NCBI GenBank assembly: GCA_022775905.1
Contig: JALFJX010000015.1
Location: 1-34,494, forward strand
DNA from: Methanobrevibacter sp.
Lineage (GTDB): Archaea > Methanobacteriota > Methanobacteria > Methanobacteriales > Methanobacteriaceae
Direction of reading: 5' to 3'
Length of the DNA: 34,494 nucleotides
The translations under genes were made by a program, and so were the position numbers. The first letter of the stretch is position 1. Every line of letters begins with the position of its first letter. Below are positions 26,579-34,494 of this stretch, in pieces. Under the pieces are notes generated by a model that was not told where the DNA came from, ran no database searches, and saw nothing but the letters and a program-made list of their open reading frames with translations.

Positions 26579-28780
26579 ATGGCAGAAAATGAAATTACTC
26601 TAAAAGTTGCAGAAGCAATTTCACAAAAAGATGTTGGTCAAGGAGTAGCAAGACTTGATCCAAATGTTATGGATGACTTAAACATCCATGAAAGAGATTT
26701 AATCGAAATTGTTGGCGAAAAAAGAACTGCAGCAATCGCACTTCCTTCACAAACCGACATTGGACTTGGAGTCATAAGAATTGATGGATTAGTACGTAAA
26801 AACTCAGGTGCAACTATAGGTGGAGAAGTTCAAGTTAAAAAAATCAAAGCAGTAGAAGCTAAAAAAGTTGTTTTAGCTCCAATTGAAAATAACATCCGTG
26901 TACAAGGTGATGTACGTGGTTTATTTGCTGGAAAAGTAATGGTACAAGGAGACATAATTGGATCTCAAATCAGAGCACCAAAACCAAGTATGAGCATGGG
27001 TTTTGGTAGCTTGTTTGACGAACTAATGGATTTCACACCAGCAATGAGAGAAATTAAATTTGCTGTTGTATCAACCAATCCAAAAGATATCGTAATTGTT
27101 GGTCCAAATACTGAAGTCCAACTCCATGAAAGTCCAGTTGATGTAAGTAAAATTGAAGGTGTAGGAAACCTTGTTGATGTAAGTTACGAAGACATTGGTG
27201 GTCTTAAAGAAGAAGTCAAAAAAGTAAGAGAAATGATTGAAATTCCTCTTAAAAGACCAGAACTCTTTGAAAAGTTAGGTATTGCACCTCCAAAAGGAGT
27301 ATTAATGCATGGTCCTCCAGGTACTGGTAAAACATTACTAGCTAAAGCAGTAGCTAGTGAAAGTGATGCTCATTTCATTGCAATAAATGGGCCTGAAATC
27401 ATGAGTAAATATGTTGGTGGATCTGAAGAGAACTTAAGAGAATACTTCGAAGAAGCAGAAGAAAATTCTCCTTCAATCATATTTATCGATGAACTTGATG
27501 CAATTGCACCAAAAAGAGAAGAAACTAATGGAGAAGTTGAAAGAAGAACCGTTGCTCAACTTCTTACATTAATGGATGGTCTTAAATCCCGTGGCCAAGT
27601 AGTAGTAATTGGTGCAACCAACAGACCAGATTCTCTTGACCCTGCACTCAGAAGGCCGGGAAGATTTGATCGTGAAATAGAAATCGGAGTACCGGATTCT
27701 GAAGAAAGAAAAGAAGTACTTGAAATACACACAAGAAACATGCCTCTCTCAGAGGATGTTGACCTCGATAAAATCGCAAATACAACCCATGGATTTGTAG
27801 GAGCAGACCTCGAATCATTATGTAAAGAAGCAGCAATGAGGGTTGTTAGAAGAATATTGCCTGAAATCCAAAATGATGAAGAAATTCCAAAAGAAGTGAT
27901 GGAAAAAATCGTTGTTACCGGCGATGACTTTAAAAATGCGCAAAAAGAAATCCAACCTTCTGCTTTAAGAGAAGTTCTTGTACAAATCCCAGATATCAAA
28001 TGGGATGATATAGGTGGTCTTGAAGACGTAAAACAAGAACTTAAAGAAGCTGTAGAATGGCCATTAAAACACCCAGAAACTTTCCAACGCTTAGGAATCA
28101 GACCTCCGAAAGGAACCTTGCTTTACGGAATTCCAGGAACTGGTAAAACATTACTTGCAAAAGCAGTAGCAAGTGAAAGTGAAGCAAACTTCATTTCAGT
28201 GAAAGGTCCAGAACTCCTATCCAAATGGGTTGGAGAATCTGAAAAAGGAGTTAGGGAAGTATTCAGAAAAGCTAAACAGGCAGCACCAACTGTAATCTTC
28301 TTTGATGAGATTGATGCAATAGCCAGCACACGTAGTGGAAATGATACTGACAGTGGAGTAACTAAAAGAGTTGTAAACCAATTATTAACTGAAATGGATG
28401 GTTTAGAAGAACTTGAAGATGTTGCAATTATTGCAGCAACCAACAGACCAGACATTTTGGATGCTGGACTTATGAGGCCTGGAAGATTTGATAGACATAT
28501 TCAAGTCGGAGAACCAGATGAAGAAACCAGGCTTGCAATCTTTAAAGTACACACTAAAGATATGCCACTTGCGAAAGACGTTGATCTTAAAAAACTCGCT
28601 AAAAATACTGAAGGATATGTTGGAGCAGACATTGAATCAGTATGCAGAGAAGCAGCAATGCTTACATTAAGAAAAGACCTCGATGCCAAAGAAATCCCAT
28701 ATAAATACTTTAAAGAAGCAATTGATAAAGTAAAACCTGGACATAACTCTAATGAAGAACAGTTAGTCCAATATATGTAG
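26579..28780 (+). CDS. cdc48: AAA+ ATPase Cdc48/VAT (p97-like unfoldase)
   Basis: This 733-residue hexameric unfoldase feeds proteins to the proteasome or remodels complexes. It has the N-terminal double-psi barrel and CDC48 domain 2 (1-185), then D1 with Walker A GPPGTGKT (245-252) and Walker B D304-E305, and D2 with Walker A GIPGTGKT (517-524) and Walker B D576-E577. The D2 P-loop has Ile where Pro is usual. The protein ends V-Q-Y-M, a degenerate version of the HbYX proteasome-docking tail. The ATG at 26579 is chosen because AGGAGATGA lies upstream; the ATG at 26570 lies within that site. A nested palindrome in the leader may regulate it. Confidence 0.97.
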   Translation: MAENEITLKVAEAISQKDVGQGVARLDPNVMDDLNIHERDLIEIVGEKRTAAIALPSQTDIGLGVIRIDGLVRKNSGATIGGEVQVKKIKAVEAKKVVLAPIENNIRVQGDVRGLFAGKVMVQGDIIGSQIRAPKPSMSMGFGSLFDELMDFTPAMREIKFAVVSTNPKDIVIVGPNTEVQLHESPVDVSKIEGVGNLVDVSYEDIGGLKEEVKKVREMIEIPLKRPELFEKLGIAPPKGVLMHGPPGTGKTLLAKAVASESDAHFIAINGPEIMSKYVGGSEENLREYFEEAEENSPSIIFIDELDAIAPKREETNGEVERRTVAQLLTLMDGLKSRGQVVVIGATNRPDSLDPALRRPGRFDREIEIGVPDSEERKEVLEIHTRNMPLSEDVDLDKIANTTHGFVGADLESLCKEAAMRVVRRILPEIQNDEEIPKEVMEKIVVTGDDFKNAQKEIQPSALREVLVQIPDIKWDDIGGLEDVKQELKEAVEWPLKHPETFQRLGIRPPKGTLLYGIPGTGKTLLAKAVASESEANFISVKGPELLSKWVGESEKGVREVFRKAKQAAPTVIFFDEIDAIASTRSGNDTDSGVTKRVVNQLLTEMDGLEELEDVAIIAATNRPDILDAGLMRPGRFDRHIQVGEPDEETRLAIFKVHTKDMPLAKDVDLKKLAKNTEGYVGADIESVCREAAMLTLRKDLDAKEIPYKYFKEAIDKVKPGHNSNEEQLVQYM

Positions 28781-28803
28781 GAAGAAAATATTAATTTCTT
28801 CCT
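28779..28803 (+). terminator. Hairpin directly after cdc48
   Basis: AGGAAGAAA and TTTCTTCCT form a perfect 9-bp stem around ATATTAA, starting within the TAG stop codon and followed by T's. Confidence 0.6.
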
Positions 28804-28811
28804 TTCATATT

Positions 28812-28943
28812 AACCTCCATATAAACACTGACCATTAGGGAGGGATGCAAAAATCTCTCCCACAACCTCCAAATAATATTTATACCATTTTCTACCGTTT
28901 TTCCAGGGAGGATATGGAATCCTCCCACAACCTCTATACTGAC
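28812..28943. repeat. Degenerate tandem repeat: AACCTCC boxes alternating with GGGAGG hairpins
   Basis: Three AACCTC[C/T] boxes start at 28812, 28864 and 28929. Between them lie two hairpins: GGGAGGGAT/ATCTCTCCC (28838-28861, one G-U pair) and GGGAGGAT/ATCCTCCC (28906-28926). Each hairpin is followed by ACAACCTC. The first and last boxes are followed by a related ACTGAC (28827 and 28938). The unit is about 52-65 bp and present a little over twice, between the 3' ends of two convergent genes. I do not recognise it as a known element. Confidence 0.7.
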
Positions 28944-28989
28944 ATATTATTTTTTAAAGTCAAAACAAAGTTTAAAATAAGTTTAATTT

Positions 28990-29658
28990 TTATTTCCGGT
29001 TAGGCAATGTAAAATCAGGAGCAACAATTCTTTGATGAAACATCTGAGGTTTATATTCAATGAATGGGAATCTAATTCCACTTACACCATACTTAGGATT
29101 ATAACCGAATAAATTAATATAATCCTTCAAATCATCACGTTCATTTTTCATAGCCAATGCCACACGATATAATGCTTTTGTATCATCAATAGCTCTGTGA
29201 AAATTAACTTTTTCTATATCATAATATTCTACAGCATCAATAAGTCTGTGAGGGTATTTTTTTCTATCTTTTAAAACTGACACAGTATCTAACCAATTTA
29301 AATTAGAAACAATTTCATTAGCATCATCAGGAAAATGACGTGCCAATAATGAATAAACAAATAACAGATCGAATTGACAATTATGAGCAACCATCAATGT
29401 GCCTTCAGTAAGTCTTTCTCTTAAATCCATAGCCACTTTTTCTTCATTAATCCCCTCATTTCTTATCATATCATTTGTAATCCCAGTTAATTTGGATATT
29501 TTTGGTGAAATTGGCCTCCCAATATCAATAAATTCATCATAACTATCAGTTTTAGTACCATCTTCAACAGTTAACATTGCAAGCTCTATAATACTATCAG
29601 ATCTGAAATCAAGACCCGTTGTTTCAGTATCAAAAAATATAACTTTTATAGTAAACAC
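28990..29658 (-). CDS. DEDDh 3'-5' exonuclease (DnaQ/RNase T-like)
   Basis: The 222-residue nuclease has all the catalytic residues of the DEDDh group: D10 and E12 in FFDTETTGL, D97 in AHNCQFDLLF, and H154 with D159 in HRAIDDT. It may proofread or trim DNA or RNA ends; the substrate is not evident. About 50 extra residues follow the exonuclease core (YNPKYGVSGIRFPFIEYKP). No ATG start fits: the frame opens with GTG at 29658 right after AGGTT, so the true start is uncertain. It is divergent from thiC and convergent with cdc48. Confidence 0.88.
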   Translation of the reverse strand: MFTIKVIFFDTETTGLDFRSDSIIELAMLTVEDGTKTDSYDEFIDIGRPISPKISKLTGITNDMIRNEGINEEKVAMDLRERLTEGTLMVAHNCQFDLLFVYSLLARHFPDDANEIVSNLNWLDTVSVLKDRKKYPHRLIDAVEYYDIEKVNFHRAIDDTKALYRVALAMKNERDDLKDYINLFGYNPKYGVSGIRFPFIEYKPQMFHQRIVAPDFTLPNRK

Positions 29659-29694
29659 AACCTAAATAAATATAATTTAATTAATTCTATATAT

Positions 29695-29710
29695 TCGAAC
29701 CTATATAATT
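29695..29710 (+). promoter_or_regulatory. Promoter of thiC
   Basis: TTCGAAC followed by CTATATAATT lies about 30-45 bp before the start codon. The short leader has no THI-box-like sequence, so no TPP riboswitch is present. Confidence 0.5.
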
Positions 29711-29740
29711 AATTATGATTAGTCAACAAGAGGGATAAAC

Positions 29741-31015
29741 TTGACTCAAAAAAGTGAAGCACAAAAAGGCAACATTACACCAGAAATGGAAATTGTTGCA
29801 AAACAAGAAAATATAGATGTAAATAAATTAGCTAAATTAATAGACTTAGGAAAAGTCGTAATTCCAAAAAACATTAACGGACATTCAAAACCATGCGGTA
29901 TTGGTGAAGGTCTTAAAACCAAAATTAACGCAAATATCGGTTCATCATCCCAGATTGATGATATAGAACTTGAAATTAACAAAGCAAAATTGGCACAGGA
30001 ATATGGTGCTGATGCATTGATGGACTTATCCACCGGTTCTGATTTGAAACTATTTAGAAAGAAAATCATGGATGCTGTAGATATTTGTATTGGAACCGTA
30101 CCGATTTATGAAGCAGGTGTTGTAACACTTGGCAAAAACAAAGAAATAATTGATATGGACCCTGACGATATATTTAAAGCAATAGAAAATCAGGCAAAGG
30201 AAGGAGTGGACTTTATGACACTCCACTGTGGAATCACTAAAGATTTAGTTCAAAAGTTAAAAGCTGCAAACAGAATGATGGGAATCGTAAGTCGTGGAGG
30301 AACATTCATGGCTTCCTGGATTAACCATAACGATATGGAAAACCCATTATACGAAAATTACGATTATCTTTTAGAATTATCCTATGAATATGACATTACA
30401 TTATCATTAGGTGATGGGTTAAGACCAGGATGTTTAGCTGATGCAAGTGATATCCCTCAAATTCAAGAACTTGTGAACTTAGGCGGACTCGTTAAAAGAG
30501 CCCAAGACGCGAATGTTCAGGTAATGGTAGAAGGTCCCGGACACATGCCATTAAACCAGATTAAAGCAAATATGGAAATCCAAAAGACAATTTGTCATGG
30601 AGCACCATTCTACGTGCTTGGACCTCTTGTAACTGACCTTGCACCAGGTTACGACCACATCACTGGAGCAATCGGAGGAGCAATAGCTGCATCTTCAGGT
30701 GCTAACTTCCTATGTTACGTAACTCCAGCAGAACACTTATCATTACCTTCACTGGAAGATGTAAAAGAAGGAGTTATCGCATCAAAGATTGCAGCTGAAG
30801 CAGCAGATGTTGCAAAAGGACTTGAATCTGCATGGACCCGTGAACATGCAATGGCACAGGCCAGAAAAGAATTTGACTGGGAAAAACAATTCAGCCTTGC
30901 ATTGGATCATTCAAAACCTAGAACATACCGTGAAAAATGTGAACTCGACGATGACGAAATGTGTGCAATGTGTGGAGAATATTGTGCAGTTAAAATAGCT
31001 AAAGGCGATTTCTAA
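29741..31015 (+). CDS. thiC: Phosphomethylpyrimidine synthase ThiC
   Basis: This radical-SAM enzyme turns aminoimidazole ribotide into HMP phosphate for thiamine. The 424 residues include GEGLKTKINANIG, MTLHCGITKDLV, VMVEGPGHMPLNQI and LGPLVTDLAPGYDHI, all strongly conserved. The C-terminal iron-sulfur motif reads C408-x2-C411-x3-C415, one residue shorter than the bacterial Cx2Cx4C. The protein lacks the long N-terminal domain of bacterial ThiC. The start is TTG at 29741 with GAGGGAT upstream. The stop overlaps the ligase ATG in TAATG. Confidence 0.96.
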   Translation: MTQKSEAQKGNITPEMEIVAKQENIDVNKLAKLIDLGKVVIPKNINGHSKPCGIGEGLKTKINANIGSSSQIDDIELEINKAKLAQEYGADALMDLSTGSDLKLFRKKIMDAVDICIGTVPIYEAGVVTLGKNKEIIDMDPDDIFKAIENQAKEGVDFMTLHCGITKDLVQKLKAANRMMGIVSRGGTFMASWINHNDMENPLYENYDYLLELSYEYDITLSLGDGLRPGCLADASDIPQIQELVNLGGLVKRAQDANVQVMVEGPGHMPLNQIKANMEIQKTICHGAPFYVLGPLVTDLAPGYDHITGAIGGAIAASSGANFLCYVTPAEHLSLPSLEDVKEGVIASKIAAEAADVAKGLESAWTREHAMAQARKEFDWEKQFSLALDHSKPRTYREKCELDDDEMCAMCGEYCAVKIAKGDF

Positions 31016-32673
31016 TGAAATATCAAGAATTAGTAGATGTTTACTCAGCTCTTGAGGCAACAACAAAAAGACTAGAAAAGACAGAAATCATTTCTGAATT
31101 CCTAAAAAAGTTAGATACTGAAACTACTGAAAAAGTAGGACTCTTAATCTTAGGAGTCGTATTTCCAGCATGGAGTTCTGAAGAAATCGGAATTGGTGGA
31201 AAATTAGTTGAAAGAGCTGTTGCAGAAGCTGTTGGAACCACACAAGCAGCAGTTGAAGATGCAATTCGTGACGAAGGAGATATCGGTCTTGCATGCATCA
31301 AATTATATGCTAAAAAGTCCCAAATGACATTCTTCTCACAACCTTTAACAATAGATTTTGTATTCAATAGCCTACGTAAACTATCCCAAATAAGCGGATC
31401 TAGATCTACTAATCGTAAAATCGCAGTTATTTTAGAATTATTGAGCCAAGCAAGTGCAACTGAAGCTAAATACTTAACCCGTACAATTACAGAAGAATTG
31501 AGAATTGGCGTAGGAGACGGAGTTGTTAGAGATGCAATTGCACAGGCATTTGACATTGACAAAAAAGTTGTTGAAAGAGCACAAATGCTTACAAATGACT
31601 TTTCTGTTGTTGCAAGAACCGCAAAAGAAGAAGGCAGTGCAGGTTTGGAAAAACTTAATCTAACTCCAGGAACACCTGTTAAACCAATGCTTGCACAGCT
31701 TGCACCTCCACTCGATGAAATTATTCCCGAAATGGGAATGGCAATTTGCGACACAAAATACGACGGTATCAGATTGCAGGTTCACAGAAATGGAGATGAA
31801 ATTAAAATATTCACACGCAGACTTGAAAACATTACCCATGCACTTCCAGAAATAGTTGAATTGTTTGATGAACATTTGCCTCATGACAACTATATTGTAG
31901 AAGGAGAAGTTATTGCTACAAGAGATGGAAAACCACTCCCATTCCAAAACATTCTCCATCGTGTTAGAAGAAAGCACAATGTTGAAGAAGCAATGGAAAA
32001 TGTTCCTCTAAAAGTATATCTATTTGATGTGATGTTCTATCAAGTTCCAATGATTGATGAACCTCTAAAAAACAGAAGGACATTATTGGAATCCATCGTT
32101 GACACTTCAGTTGATGAAATGAATTTAAGTACAATGAAAATAGGAACTGCAGAAAACATTTCTGAAATTCAGGAACTGTTTGAAACATCAATCAATGATG
32201 GACATGAAGGAATCATGATTAAGGATGCTTCAGCACCATATATGCCTGGTCTTAGAGGTAAAAAAATGCTTAAATACAAAGCAGAACCTGAAACTCTCGA
32301 TATGGTCATCATTGGAGGAACTTATGGAATCGGTAAAAGAGGAGATTTCGTTGGATCTTATCTAGTTGCACTTAGAGATGAAAACAATGAATTTAAAAGT
32401 GTAGCTTATGCAGCAACAGGCCTTGATGATGCAACATTAGAATATTTAACTGGAAAAATGAAAGAACTTGAGCTTTCAACCAAAGGCCGTGAAATAATTG
32501 TTGAGCCAAAAATAGTTTTAGAAATTGCATTTTCCGAAATCGTTGAATCTCCAGAATATGAAACAGGATACTCATTGAGATTCCCAGTTGTTAAAAATAT
32601 AAGAAAAGATAAAAGTCCTATGGATGCAGACACCGTTGAAAGATTAATTTCCATGTACAATACTGGAAATTAA
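31015..32673 (+). CDS. lig: ATP-dependent DNA ligase (archaeal LigI type)
   Basis: The replicative ligase that seals Okazaki fragments. It has 552 residues, normal for archaeal ligases. The N-terminal DNA-binding domain is about 1-210. The adenylation motif K248-YDGIR carries the active lysine. Motif III-like YLFDVMFY, the motif IV glutamate in HEGIMIKD, and motif V in KKMLKYKAE follow. The OB-fold domain ends with LRFPVVKNIRKDKSP. It is coupled to thiC by a one-base overlap, an unusual pairing of thiamine synthesis with DNA replication. Confidence 0.97.
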   Translation: MKYQELVDVYSALEATTKRLEKTEIISEFLKKLDTETTEKVGLLILGVVFPAWSSEEIGIGGKLVERAVAEAVGTTQAAVEDAIRDEGDIGLACIKLYAKKSQMTFFSQPLTIDFVFNSLRKLSQISGSRSTNRKIAVILELLSQASATEAKYLTRTITEELRIGVGDGVVRDAIAQAFDIDKKVVERAQMLTNDFSVVARTAKEEGSAGLEKLNLTPGTPVKPMLAQLAPPLDEIIPEMGMAICDTKYDGIRLQVHRNGDEIKIFTRRLENITHALPEIVELFDEHLPHDNYIVEGEVIATRDGKPLPFQNILHRVRRKHNVEEAMENVPLKVYLFDVMFYQVPMIDEPLKNRRTLLESIVDTSVDEMNLSTMKIGTAENISEIQELFETSINDGHEGIMIKDASAPYMPGLRGKKMLKYKAEPETLDMVIIGGTYGIGKRGDFVGSYLVALRDENNEFKSVAYAATGLDDATLEYLTGKMKELELSTKGREIIVEPKIVLEIAFSEIVESPEYETGYSLRFPVVKNIRKDKSPMDADTVERLISMYNTGN

Positions 32674-32955
32674 TTTTCTAATTCATTGCATAATTAACAT
32701 CATTACTTGATAACAATTATTTTATTGAAAACTATGAATATTTTTTATATCCTTTGAGATGTTTGAATAAGTTCATCAGAAATATTCAGTGAAAATAAAA
32801 TAATCACCCATTCCTTAACTAAAACAAGGAAAATAAACCTAATTAATCTATAACATTCACTGAATATAATCTTTTAAAAAATTAAATTATAATAACTTTT
32901 AAATTAGTTATACCCAAAATTATAATATAAATACAATAATAATGGAAGTAAAACA
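32674..32955. other. Intergenic DNA with a 12-bp inverted repeat (32782-32867)
   Basis: ATATTCAGTGAA (32782-32793) and TTCACTGAATAT (32856-32867) are perfect inverted copies 62 bp apart. Inside them TTCCTT (32811-32816) pairs with AAGGAA (32826-32831). The rest is very AT-rich with no ORF. It could be a ligase terminator, a small structured RNA or the remnant of a miniature transposable element of 86 bp; no clear target duplication is seen. Confidence 0.5.
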
Positions 32956-33776
32956 ATGGAAAAGAAAAAAATTGTTATAATTGGGATTCTCATGTAATTA
33001 TTTGTATATTAATAGGTGCAATTTTTGTAACAATTACTAATTCAGTTAAGAATTGAAATAGTTCCAAATGGAACAAGTATAGAAATGCCAACAAACCAAG
33101 CACAATATATTGGAGATGCTGAAGGTGTTAAATTTTGGAATTGGTCTAATGGAGCATTAATTACATACAATAGTCAAGAAGGTAGTAATGCTAATGAATT
33201 AAGTGGAGCATTAGGTTTTTATGCAATTAAAGAACTTATTAAAACTGGAAATTCGGAAAAAATTGACGGATACACAGTATATAAATTAGATGGAAGTGAA
33301 TTATCAGATAGTGTTAAAACAAATGAAAATGGTGAATTTTATTGCATACATTTAGTAAACGACACAACTCATGACAATATTGTAATTTGTTGTAAAGATA
33401 AAAACATTGCAATACATATGGCAAAATCTATTCAATATAAAACTGGAAATTCCATATCTCATGATAATAATGCAGTTAATTCATCTACTAATTCTCCATC
33501 AAAAACATTCCCAGTATATGCTGATGATGGTACTTTAATTGGATATTTTGCTCCAGGAAGCATTGTTCATCCTTCTCCAAATGATGATTCATATATTGTT
33601 AATTCTGATGGTAGTTTATCATTATATTCAAGAGGAAATGATTATTATGATAATAGTGCCGATGATTAGATGAAGATACAGACACCAGTTCAAATTCTGA
33701 TAGTGATAATGGTGGCGGTGATTCCCCAGATTCATCCTTAGAAACAGTCACTGATTCAACATCAGATTTTGATTAA
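32956..33776 (+). pseudogene. Membrane-anchored acidic surface protein, broken by at least three frameshifts
   Basis: The ATG at 32956 starts MEKKKIVIIGIL and hits TAA at 32995. Shifting frame there gives VIICILIGAIFVTITNSVK, completing one signal anchor. A second shift near 33051 returns to the first frame at EIVPNGTSIEMPTNQAQYIG and runs to TAG at 33667. A third shift near 33665 continues into an Asp/Ser-rich tail (SDSDNGGGDSP and beyond) ending at TAA 33774. The restored protein would be about 270 residues: one N-terminal helix and an outside domain with NDTTHDNIVICC and YADDGTLIGYFAPGS. No family is recognised. The 195-codon part (33085-33669) alone lacks the anchor. Decay is likelier than error because neighbouring core genes are intact. 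Confidence 0.75.
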
Positions 33777-33990
33777 ATCAATATCACCATTAAACCATCA
33801 CTTTTTATTTAAATCAACACATTTACTTATTGATATTTCTAATTAAAATATAATATATTGAAACATATACTCAATTCTAATATTAAAAAAATCAATGAAA
33901 ATCAGCCATTACTATATTTTTTTTCAATTCTTCTTTTTCATTTGTGATTTTTTCTTCCAAGGTATAATATATTATAGTGAGGTTTAACAC
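33777..33990. other. Intergenic; T-runs and a palindromic TATA (33963-33976)
   Basis: T-rich tracts at about 33916-33957 could end transcription of the broken gene. TATAATATATTATA at 33963-33976 is a perfect palindrome 15-28 bp before the next ATG, with GAGGT between, so it is the likely promoter of the small genes that follow. Confidence 0.45.
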
Positions 33991-34182
33991 ATGACCATAA
34001 GGAAACTTGTCGGAACACTGGAAAACAAAGGTCCATACATTGACCAGACAACAGGACACTGGTTCTACTGGAACGGCACCAAATACGTTGACAGCGGTTA
34101 TCCTTATGTAGTTAAGCCCATTATAGAATTTAAAATCGAAAATGGAATTTTATACTATTCAATAACCTGGGAGGCACAATGA
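33991..34182 (+). CDS. Small phage-tail-fibre-like protein
   Basis: The 63-residue protein contains GPYIDQTTGHWFYWNGTKYV followed by DSG. This resembles the short tryptophan/tyrosine-rich modules of phage tail-fibre and minor structural proteins. The ATG has GAGGT upstream. Its stop overlaps the next ATG in ATGA. Hand-counted GC is about 39% overall and about 45% in the first two thirds, above the roughly 30% of the broken gene just before it. The assignment rests on pattern and context only. Confidence 0.5.
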   Translation: MTIRKLVGTLENKGPYIDQTTGHWFYWNGTKYVDSGYPYVVKPIIEFKIENGILYYSITWEAQ

Positions 34183-34337
34183 GATACATCAAATACTTTG
34201 AAACGTTGGAAGAGTACGAATCCTGGATGAACATTGAAGAAAATGCCGAAGAAGTATATAGAAGCGAAGAAAAGATTTGTGTTGACGGTATAATCCTTAG
34301 CCATACCTGCGAGGAGGTGACAGCAGATGATATCTGA
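34179..34337 (+). CDS. Small hypothetical protein (XkdX-like position)
   Basis: This 52-residue acidic protein (MRYIKYFETLEEYESWMNIE) is not recognised by family. Its ATG lies in an ATGA overlap with GGGAGG upstream, and its end overlaps the next gene by 11 bp. A protein of about 50 residues between tail fibre and holin is common in Firmicutes phages (XkdX), but the similarity here is of position, not of clear sequence. Confidence 0.6.
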   Translation: MRYIKYFETLEEYESWMNIEENAEEVYRSEEKICVDGIILSHTCEEVTADDI

Positions 34338-34494
34338 ATGGTTAGAAAAAAACAGAAAGGACATTGACATACTGACTTCATTTCTGGTTACTGTCATTCC
34401 AATAGTCATGCTGTACTCAGAGTCTTTAGGCATTGGTGAAAATACTGTTATCTACTGCATCCTAATGATAGTTTTGGGAATAGCCAGCCATTAT
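34327..34494 (+). CDS. Small membrane protein, holin-like (partial, runs off the edge)
   Basis: The ATG at 34327 has a strong GGAGGTGA at 34313-34320. The 56 visible residues show a short charged start (MISEWLEKNRKDID) and two hydrophobic segments, TSFLVTVIPIVMLYS and a second beginning VIYCILMIVLGIA. Two closely spaced helices after a tail-fibre-like gene suggest a phage holin. If that is right, the next gene outside the window should be a pseudomurein endopeptidase or another lysis enzyme. The 3' end is missing. Confidence 0.55.
   Translation, partial: MISEWLEKNRKDIDILTSFLVTVIPIVMLYSESLGIGENTVIYCILMIVLGIASHY

Noticed and set aside
27556-27999. 147-codon frame on the minus strand opposite cdc48
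   Set aside because: It is a shadow of the conserved AAA domain coding sequence.
28812-28943. CRISPR array
   Set aside because: The repeats are degenerate, only two to three in number, and their spacing is not uniform; no cas gene is present.
29659-29740. Possible TPP riboswitch before thiC
   Set aside because: The leader is under 50 nt after the TATA box and contains no THI-box-like motif.
31041-31754. 237-codon frame on the minus strand opposite the ligase
   Set aside because: It is a Ser/Ala-rich shadow of the ligase frame with no ribosome site.
32782-32867. Complete insertion sequence
   Set aside because: There is no room for a transposase and no clear target-site duplication.
34130-34433. 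Two minus-strand frames of 83 and 92 codons at the right edge
   Set aside because: They lie opposite three plus-strand genes that have strong ribosome sites and start-stop overlaps.

Overview
This window is a piece of a low-GC, gene-dense euryarchaeal genome. It most likely comes from a methanogen of the order Methanobacteriales, close to Methanobrevibacter. The evidence is the archaeal gene content: FtsZ, SecE, Spt5/NusG, L11, L1, P0 and P1 in euryarchaeal order, aPelota, TFE, Cdc48/VAT, archaeal AlaRS, type V FBPase, an F420 ligase-like protein and an archaeosine enzyme. Promoters with purine-rich BRE plus TATA elements, Shine-Dalgarno sites of the GGTGA/GGAGG type and very AT-rich intergenic DNA fit the same picture. 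The genus is an inference from memory of protein style, not a database result.

Layout. 1-2.6 kb: tail of an unidentified gene, then FBP aldolase/phosphatase and ThiI on the minus strand. 2.8-4.0 kb: an MFS transporter broken by a one-base deletion. 4.0-11.8 kb: a minus-strand information-processing block read ftsZ, secE, spt5, rpl11, rpl1, rplP0, rpl12, alaS. The rpl1 start carries two RNA hairpins, one of them inside the gene and closely matching the known archaeal L1 autoregulatory site. 11.9-13.4 kb: a divergent pair, a pyruvate-kinase-C-like protein and a CofE-like ligase. 13.6-16.7 kb: a two-gene operon for an amino-deoxy sugar nucleotide (UDP-GlcNAc 4,6-dehydratase-like plus DegT/PglE-like aminotransferase). 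16.8-19.4 kb: TFE, an HD hydrolase, a short ArcS, a MIP18-type protein and tRNA-Ile(GAU). 19.6-21.8 kb: an ACT regulator, hypC and a flavoprotein disulfide reductase. 21.8-24.9 kb: a MurG-like/MraY-like pair and pelota, divergent from tyrA across a shared TATA box. 26.5-28.8 kb: cdc48 with a nested palindrome in its leader, followed by an array of three hairpins and a degenerate repeat. 29.0-32.7 kb: a DEDDh exonuclease and the thiC-DNA ligase pair. 32.7-34.5 kb: accessory DNA with an inverted-repeat element, a surface-protein gene with at least three frameshifts, and three small overlapping genes that look like the tail-fibre/holin end of a prophage and run off the right edge.

Most of the window is core housekeeping. 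The parts that stand out are (a) RNA structure around the rpl1 start, (b) a GTTAC-N5-GTAAC palindrome nested in a second inverted repeat just downstream of the cdc48 TATA box, (c) the ACCTCC/hairpin tandem repeat after cdc48, and (d) the phage-like right edge. I found no CRISPR array, rRNA gene or complete insertion sequence.
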